A DNA stretch of 64,000 bases from Chryseobacterium sp. GVT01B (lineage in GTDB: Bacteria > Bacteroidota > Bacteroidia > Flavobacteriales > Weeksellaceae), in contig NZ_JAHXYI010000004.1 of assembly GCF_019970045.1 (NCBI RefSeq), positions 124,001-188,000 on the forward strand, in the 5' to 3' direction. The position numbers were made by a program, and so were the translations under genes. Each line of letters starts with the position of its first letter. The stretch's first letter is position 1. Of the stretch, positions 60,109 to 64,000 are shown piece after piece. The notes below the pieces were generated by a model. The model searched no databases. It saw only the letters and a list, made by a program, of their open reading frames with translations, and was not told the DNA's origin.

Positions 60109-60501
60109 ATGAAAGACTTTTCAAAAGAACTCAGTTTCAAAACTTCCCGCAGTAGTGGTGCAGGAGGACAGAACGTTAACAAAGTAGAAACTGCTGTTAC
60201 TGTACTTTGGAAAGTAGATGCATCAGAGTTTTTCAATGAGGATCAAAAAGTATTGATTCAGGATAAACTGAAAAACAGAATCAATGCAGAAGGTTTTTTA
60301 TTCCTTACAGTTTCAGAAAGCAGAACCCAGCTGATGAATAAAAATAAAGCCACTGAAAAAATAATAGACATTGTAAACAAAGCCCTTATTGTTCCGAAGA
60401 AAAGAACCGCAACAAAACCTTCAAGAGCTCAGAAACAGAAGAGGCTTGATGGCAAGAAAAAACTATCTGATAAAAAAGAGAACAGGCGTTTCAAATTTTA
60501 G
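60109..60501 (+). CDS. arfB: Alternative ribosome-rescue factor ArfB
   Basis: 130-aa peptidyl-tRNA hydrolase that frees stalled ribosomes without a stop codon. The N-terminal domain has the release-factor motif SSGAGGQNVNKVET with GGQ at 19-21. The C-terminal tail is long and basic (KKRTATKPSRAQKQKRLDG to RRFKF) and would enter the empty mRNA channel. Length and layout are those of YaeJ/ArfB. It starts 15 bases after menE and is probably co-transcribed with it. Confidence 0.93.
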   Translation: MKDFSKELSFKTSRSSGAGGQNVNKVETAVTVLWKVDASEFFNEDQKVLIQDKLKNRINAEGFLFLTVSESRTQLMNKNKATEKIIDIVNKALIVPKKRTATKPSRAQKQKRLDGKKKLSDKKENRRFKF

Positions 60502-60502
60502 C

Positions 60503-60532
60503 TTGTTTCTCCCGGAGAAAATTTTAATTTTG
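60503..60532 (+). promoter_or_regulatory. Consensus promoter of the beta-barrel gene
   Basis: TTG (60503-60505), a 19-base spacer, and TAATTTTG (60525-60532). The TTG starts directly after the arfB stop. The ATG follows 17 bases after the -7 box. Confidence 0.75.
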
Positions 60533-60549
60533 CCGGAAACTTTAAAACC

Positions 60550-61194
60550 ATGATAAAAAAACTAATTCTATTGGGAACTATTTCGAGTTCTTTATTTTCT
60601 TTTGCACAGGAAAAAATAACCATCATACCTGCTGTAGGATATGCATGGAGAGTAGCTAAAACAGCACCAGGTCTTTCCATGGCAGAAAAAAATTACGTTA
60701 AAGGATTGAAAAACGGAATTCATTTTGAAATTGCTGCTTATTATAATTTGAAAAACATTGGGATTGGTGCTAAATTTTCCAACTATAATGCTTCCAGCAG
60801 CGGAGTATTGAGCGGATACAATATGAATGGACAGGCGGTCACAGCTTCTATAAGCACTAAAGATAATATTACATTCTTTGGACCTTCCGTTATGTTCTCC
60901 AATTATACCAAACCAACAAACCATAAACTTGTTGCTGATGTATCTCTTGGAGTAATTACCTATACTACAAAAACAGCAGCTGTAAAAGGTACAGGTTCCA
61001 ACCTTGGTCTGGAACTGGGGGCAGCCTATCAATATGCAGTTTCGAAAAACTTTATGATAGGTCCTAAGTTGGGAATTACGGCAGGAACATTGAGCAAAAT
61101 AAAAGTGAATGGACAGACCGCTGATCTTGATGATGACCAGAAAGAAGGTCTGACAAGAGTTTCTTTGAGCGCAGCAGCTACATTTCGTTTTTAA
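60550..61194 (+). CDS. Small outer-membrane beta-barrel protein
   Basis: 214 aa with a signal peptide (residues 1-19, ending FSFAQ). The mature protein alternates polar and hydrophobic residues in strands (IHFEIAAYYNLKNIGIGAKFSNY, HKLVADVSLGVITYTTKTA, LGLELGAAYQYAVSKNFMIGPKLG) and ends in SLSAAATFRF with a terminal Phe, the outer-membrane barrel signature. It resembles small OmpW/porin-family-like barrels of flavobacteria. The function is unknown. It has its own consensus promoter. Confidence 0.8.
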   Translation: MIKKLILLGTISSSLFSFAQEKITIIPAVGYAWRVAKTAPGLSMAEKNYVKGLKNGIHFEIAAYYNLKNIGIGAKFSNYNASSSGVLSGYNMNGQAVTASISTKDNITFFGPSVMFSNYTKPTNHKLVADVSLGVITYTTKTAAVKGTGSNLGLELGAAYQYAVSKNFMIGPKLGITAGTLSKIKVNGQTADLDDDQKEGLTRVSLSAAATFRF

Positions 61195-61198
61195 ATGC

Positions 61199-61470
61199 TA
61201 TCTTTGTAAGGATTACATATAATCTCATAATAATGGCAGCAACAATCTCTTTCTCGGCAGAACGCAGGCAATCAGGATTGTTGCTGTCATTACTTTATTT
61301 ACACACAGATTCTTTTCTGAAAAGTTCTAAGGACTTTATCAATTAAGCCCTGTCAGGATCCAAGACAGGGAATTATTCCGGATTTTATTTATTGCTTTTT
61401 TTGCAGTTTTCTATAGAGGAAGGCTGTTGTATGCCTGGATTCTACATTGGGTCGTCAGCGAATAACTGCA
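61199..61470 (+). ncRNA. Structured intergenic region, possible leader or small RNA
   Basis: TATCTTTG at 61199-61206 fits a -7 box. Downstream lie three hairpins: TGGCAGCAACAATC (61234-61247)/GATTGTTGCTGTCA (61276-61289) with a 28-base loop and then TTACTTTATTT, CCCTGTC (61348-61354)/GACAGGG (61364-61370), and TGCAGTT (61402-61408)/AACTGCA (61464-61470) followed by TTTTAATTT. The first may simply terminate the barrel gene. Together they could form a structured leader of the GreA-like gene or a separate small RNA. There is no coding frame. Confidence 0.4.
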
Positions 61471-61494
61471 TTTTAATTTAAAAAAAATTGAAAA

Positions 61495-61875
61495 ATGTCC
61501 AATCATATTATTGTAACCACCGGAATTTATGATGCTATAAAAGATACAATCAGAAGAAAAAAAGTGAGCATCGGAGAAGAAAAAAGACTTACGGAAGAAC
61601 TTAGAAATGCAAAACAGGTATTGAGAAGAGATTTGCCTGCTGATATCGTAACAGTTGAAAGGAAAGTAACTTTAAAAGACCATACCTTAGATTTTGAACA
61701 CGAATATATTTTTGTACCGTCTACCAAAGCAAAACTTAAAAAGAATAAACATTCCATACTATCCGATATTGCTCTTGCAGTAGTAGGATATAAAGTGGGG
61801 GATGTTATCAACTGGCCGTTCAGAGACGGAGAAAGAAAAATTGAGATTCTGAAAGTGGAAGCCTGGGAGGGATAA
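61495..61875 (+). CDS. GreA/GreB-type (Rnk-like) C-terminal-domain protein
   Basis: 126 aa. The C-terminal 70 residues match the GreA/GreB FKBP-like domain (SDIALAVVGYKVGDVINWPF, then GERKIEILKVE). The N-terminal part (IYDAIKDTIRRKKVSIGEEKRLTEEL) is one helical segment, too short for the full coiled-coil hairpin of GreA. Such small relatives, including Rnk, bind RNA polymerase, but the acidic tip needed for transcript cleavage is not obvious here. Preceded by a structured 300-base region and followed by a terminator. Confidence 0.8.
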   Translation: MSNHIIVTTGIYDAIKDTIRRKKVSIGEEKRLTEELRNAKQVLRRDLPADIVTVERKVTLKDHTLDFEHEYIFVPSTKAKLKKNKHSILSDIALAVVGYKVGDVINWPFRDGERKIEILKVEAWEG

Positions 61876-61909
61876 CCCTTTTTGAATAACATTAAGTTGA
61901 ATTACAATG

Positions 61910-61940
61910 AAAGCGTGGCTATTTGAGCTGCGCTTTTTAT
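61910..61940 (+). terminator. Terminator of the GreA-like gene
   Basis: AAAGCGTGGCT pairs with AGCTGCGCTTT (small internal mismatch) around a 5-base loop, followed by TTATTTC. Confidence 0.75.
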
Positions 61941-61959
61941 TTCATTGGCTCAACTGTTT

Positions 61960-62034
61960 TGGAAAACGGAAAGGCACAAGCTTTTTATATACTATGTGCT
62001 TTAAGGCGCAAGGATTTTATCTCCGATAAAATTT
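61960..62034 (+). repeat. Dispersed repeat, copy A
   Basis: From TGGAAAACGGAAAGG through TATATACTATGTGC and AAGGCGCAAGGATTTTATC to CGATAAAATTTTG. Nearly the same sequence occurs inverted at 63436-63510, and a partial inverted copy lies at 62086-62143. Non-coding. Confidence 0.8.
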
Positions 62035-62085
62035 TGTCCTGTTGAATCTAGCTGAAAATCTTACATCGAGCGAAGTCGAAATGTT

Positions 62086-62143
62086 CTTGCGCCTTAAAAA
62101 TATACCTAACTCATGAAAAACTTTTGCGCCTTTGCGTTTTCCA
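62086..62143 (-). repeat. Dispersed repeat, copy B (partial, inverted)
   Basis: Begins CTTGCGCCTTAAA and ends TTTGCGTTTTCCA, the two ends of the repeat family in reverse orientation, with the middle changed or lost. With copy A it forms an imperfect palindrome of about 180 bases around ATCGAGCGAAGTCGAAATG. Confidence 0.7.
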
Positions 62144-62209
62144 ATAAAACAACTTTGTTATTTAACAAATGATAAAAAAAGACTCCTCTGTTATACTTTC
62201 TTCAAGTGC

Positions 62210-62243
62210 TTTGGCTGCATTCCGTTTTTAAGTTTTATCTTTG
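62210..62243 (+). promoter_or_regulatory. Promoter of the deoxyhypusine-synthase-like gene
   Basis: TTTG (62210-62213), a 22-base spacer, and TATCTTTG (62236-62243). The ATG at 62258 follows 14 bases later. This also argues against the longer frame that opens at 62132. Confidence 0.65.
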
Positions 62244-62257
62244 CAAAAATTAAAAAA

Positions 62258-63232
62258 ATGAGCAAACCGATAACTGAATTCATAGAAAAGTATTACCTGC
62301 ACTTCAACGCAGCTGCATTGGTGGATGCTTCTAAAGGATATGTTGCACATCTTAAAGATGGCGGAAAAATGATGATTACTTTGGCTGGAGCAATGTCTAC
62401 TGCTGAATTAGGGAAGATTCTTGCTGAAATGATTCGTCAGGGGAAAGTAGATTTTATCTCTTGTACAGGGGCTAACCTTGAAGAAGATTTAATGAACCTT
62501 GTAGCACACTCTCACTATGAAAGAGTTCCTCATTATAGAGATTTGACTGCTCAGGACGAGTGGGATCTTTTAGAAAGAGGTCTGAACAGAGTTACAGATA
62601 CTTGTATCCCTGAAGAAGAAGCTTTCAGAAGATTACAAAAACATATCGTTGAGATCTGGAAAGATGCTGAAGCTAAAGGAGAAAGATATTTCCCTCACGA
62701 ATTCATGTACAAAATGATCCTTTCAGGAGTATTGGAGCAATATTATGAGATTCCTAGAGAAAACTCTTGGATGATTGCTGCTGCAGAAGCTAATTTGCCA
62801 ATCGTAGTACCAGGATGGGAAGATTCTACAATGGGTAACATTTTTGCTTCTTACTGTATCAAAGGAGAGCTTAAAGCTACTACAATGAAATCAGGAATTG
62901 AATATATGACTTACCTTGCTGACTGGTATACTAAAAATTCAGCAGGAAAAGGAGTTGGATTCTTCCAGATTGGTGGAGGTATCGCAGGAGATTTCCCTAT
63001 TTGTGTAGTACCAATGTTATATCAGGATATGGAAATGCATGACATTCCTTTCTGGTCTTATTTCTGTCAGATTTCTGATTCTACAACATCTTACGGATCT
63101 TATTCAGGTGCTGTTCCAAATGAAAAAATCACTTGGGGTAAACTGGATATCACTACACCGAAATTTATCGTTGAAAGTGATGCAACTATCTGTGCACCAT
63201 TGATGTTCTCTTACATTTTAGAAAACGCTTAA
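62258..63232 (+). CDS. Deoxyhypusine-synthase-like protein
   Basis: 324 aa of the deoxyhypusine synthase fold. Family features are DGGKMMITLAGAMSTAELG, DFISCTGANLEEDL, HEFMYKMILSGVLEQYYEI, PIVVPGWEDSTMGN and QIGGGIAGDFPICV. SGAVPNEKITWGKLDI has Lys 295 in the position of the catalytic lysine of eukaryotic DHS (WGK). In eukaryotes and archaea DHS transfers the aminobutyl group of spermidine to eIF5A, which bacteria lack. Bacterial relatives are thought to act on free polyamines. The ATG at 62258 is chosen because the promoter box lies inside the longer frame. Single-gene unit with a terminator; flanked by inverted repeats. Confidence 0.9.
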   Translation: MSKPITEFIEKYYLHFNAAALVDASKGYVAHLKDGGKMMITLAGAMSTAELGKILAEMIRQGKVDFISCTGANLEEDLMNLVAHSHYERVPHYRDLTAQDEWDLLERGLNRVTDTCIPEEEAFRRLQKHIVEIWKDAEAKGERYFPHEFMYKMILSGVLEQYYEIPRENSWMIAAAEANLPIVVPGWEDSTMGNIFASYCIKGELKATTMKSGIEYMTYLADWYTKNSAGKGVGFFQIGGGIAGDFPICVVPMLYQDMEMHDIPFWSYFCQISDSTTSYGSYSGAVPNEKITWGKLDITTPKFIVESDATICAPLMFSYILENA

Positions 63233-63261
63233 GCACAAAATTCTCATCAGAGATTATCATA

Positions 63262-63291
63262 CAGCGCTCCAATTTATTTGGAGCGCTTTTT
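63262..63291 (+). terminator. Terminator of the DHS-like gene
   Basis: AGCGCTCCAA and TTGGAGCGCT form a 10-bp stem with a 6-base loop, followed by TTTTATTTT. The 140 bases up to the repeat at 63436 show no gene. Confidence 0.9.
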
Positions 63292-63435
63292 ATTTTAGCA
63301 TTTGGAAATAGATTTGTTTTAAAAACTCAAACTATTTAAACCATTAAGAAAAATGAAGAGAGAGCTAAAAAAATAGCTTTAGCTATTAATACTCTAAAAA
63401 CTTAAATGGTCTTAGGTTCAAATAAAATATGATAA

Positions 63436-63510
63436 CAATTTTATCGGAGATAAAATCCTTGCGCCTTAAAGCGCATAGTATATAAAAAGCTTGCACCTTT
63501 GCGTTTTCCA
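63436..63510 (-). repeat. Dispersed repeat, copy C (inverted full copy)
   Basis: The reverse complement reads TGGAAAACGCAAAGG, then TATATACTATGCGC, AAGGCGCAAGGATTTTATC and CGATAAAATTG, matching copy A at nearly every base. The two copies flank the DHS-like gene as inverted repeats. Confidence 0.8.
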
Positions 63511-63558
63511 AAATTCTCCACAGACATCTGTGGCAAAAGACATTCATATTCAGAAAAA

Positions 63559-63705
63559 TCAATCCAAAGAATTTACCAGCACAAAATAACGATATGCCAG
63601 AATTCCCTTTTCAATCTTAGTCAGATGATTAGGATCCTTCTTGCTCAACTTTGGAAGTACCTTTTTATTAATGGCATTCAACAGCCTGAAAAATGATTTT
63701 TTCAT
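63559..63705 (-). CDS. Small conserved-looking basic protein, 48 aa
   Basis: ATG at 63705 opens a 48-codon frame. It begins MKKSFFRLLNAINKKVLPKL, continues SKKDPNHLTKIEKGILAYRY and ends FVLVNSLD. It is strongly basic, with helices and the pattern xINKxxLPxxSKK...K...AYRYxxxxxLD, which I remember from short flavobacterial proteins of unknown function. The spacing of codons and the lack of rare codons support a real gene. The overlapping plus-strand frame (63499-63696) looks non-coding by comparison. It is divergent from the alkyltransferase-like gene, 88 bases apart. Confidence 0.65.
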   Translation of the reverse strand: MKKSFFRLLNAINKKVLPKLSKKDPNHLTKIEKGILAYRYFVLVNSLD

Positions 63706-63793
63706 ATCTTTATCTTTTAATCAAACATCATTGAGGCTGAAAGAGTTCAAAAATGATGCAAAAAAGAAAGTACGCTTAAAATAATCATTTGAT

Positions 63794-64000
63794 ATGGACG
63801 AAATTTTTAAACAGCAGGTATACGAAGTTGCAAGACTTATCCCTAAAGGACGTGTTTCTACGTATGGAGCCATCGCAAAAGCAGTTGGTTATCCCAACCA
63901 TTCCAGACACGTAGGAAAAGCGATGGGAGGATGTCCGAAAGATGTTCCTGCTCACCGCGTCATATCAAGCTCAGGAATTTTATCTGTTCCGGAATTTCAA
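63794..64000 (+). CDS. Alkyltransferase-like (MGMT-family) protein, partial
   Basis: First 69 codons, running off the right edge. It shows the DNA-binding winged helix of O6-alkylguanine-DNA alkyltransferases: QVYEVARLIPKGRVSTYGAIA, GYPNHSRHVGKAMGG and PAHRVISSSG. The active-site motif should read PCHRV; here the Cys is Ala, as in alkyltransferase-like (ATL) proteins that bind O6-alkylguanine without removing the group and pass the lesion to nucleotide excision repair. Cytoplasmic. The C-terminus and true length are not in the window. Confidence 0.9.
   Translation, partial: MDEIFKQQVYEVARLIPKGRVSTYGAIAKAVGYPNHSRHVGKAMGGCPKDVPAHRVISSSGILSVPEFQ

Noticed and set aside
62132..62257. N-terminal extension of the DHS-like protein by 42 residues
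   Set aside because: The frame begins in the repeat and spans the TATCTTTG promoter box; the family normally begins near MSKPITEF.
63499..63696. 65-aa plus-strand frame
   Set aside because: It starts within the dispersed repeat and overlaps the better 48-aa minus-strand gene; the composition does not look coding.
1..64000. CRISPR array
   Set aside because: No series of regularly spaced direct repeats is visible and no cas gene is present.

Overview
The window looks like a chromosomal piece of a low-GC member of the Flavobacteriia (Bacteroidota), most like Chryseobacterium or a close Weeksellaceae relative. The reasons are paired SusC/SusD genes, a fused ccoNO oxidase gene, the lipoprotein TamA variant (TamL) beside TamB, many secreted proteins with GIGTxxP-type repeats, and promoters of the TTG-N19-TAnnTTTG kind instead of the proteobacterial type. 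No species can be fixed from sequence reading alone.

Left part (1-40.6 kb) is host backbone. It starts with a yidC tail and rnhB, then two tandem SusC/SusD outer-membrane uptake operons driven by nearly identical promoters, a small lipoprotein and argS. On the minus strand follow tamB-tamL-yihY (envelope assembly) and ccoNO-ccoP (cbb3 oxidase). Next come an XRE regulator, a large propeller sensor kinase with its LuxR-type response regulator, an amino-acid permease, a secreted agmatine-deiminase-like enzyme, an HdeD-like membrane protein and a TPR/HTH regulator. The stretch ends with three secreted surface-type proteins and a pair of small HTH proteins.

Middle part (40,681-58,619) is an integrative element of about 18 kb inserted in the 3' end of a tRNA-Gln gene. 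A 14-bp duplicated tRNA end bounds it, and the displaced tRNA terminator still sits outside the left end. CCTTGACC repeats, possible integrase arm sites, lie inside both ends. Its core is a tyrosine integrase, an unknown gene, an excisionase-like HTH protein and a VapE-type primase/helicase-like ATPase flanked by TGACAGT/ACTGTCA inverted repeats (a possible origin). I see no relaxase, conjugation or capsid genes, so it resembles a satellite or mobilisable island. Its cargo is mostly anti-phage: a Gabija pair (gajA, gajB), a 1278-aa TIR-like/STAND NTPase with a long helical tail, and an 893-aa LRR-Roc-COR GTPase with a nuclease-like C-terminal motif. It also carries a YkgJ-type cysteine-cluster protein, two small envelope proteins and a strongly structured intergenic element (four nested stems plus a terminator) that may be a non-coding RNA or an oriT relic.

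Right part (58.6-64 kb) returns to the backbone: two tandem tRNA-Gln genes with consensus promoters, menE, arfB, a small beta-barrel protein, a structured intergenic region, a GreA/GreB-type protein, a deoxyhypusine-synthase-like gene flanked by inverted copies of a repeat, a conserved-looking 48-aa gene, and the start of an alkyltransferase-like gene whose active-site cysteine is alanine.

The best candidates for an undescribed system are the TIR-STAND gene and the LRR-Roco gene sitting beside Gabija on the island, together with the structured element at 49.9-50.1 kb.
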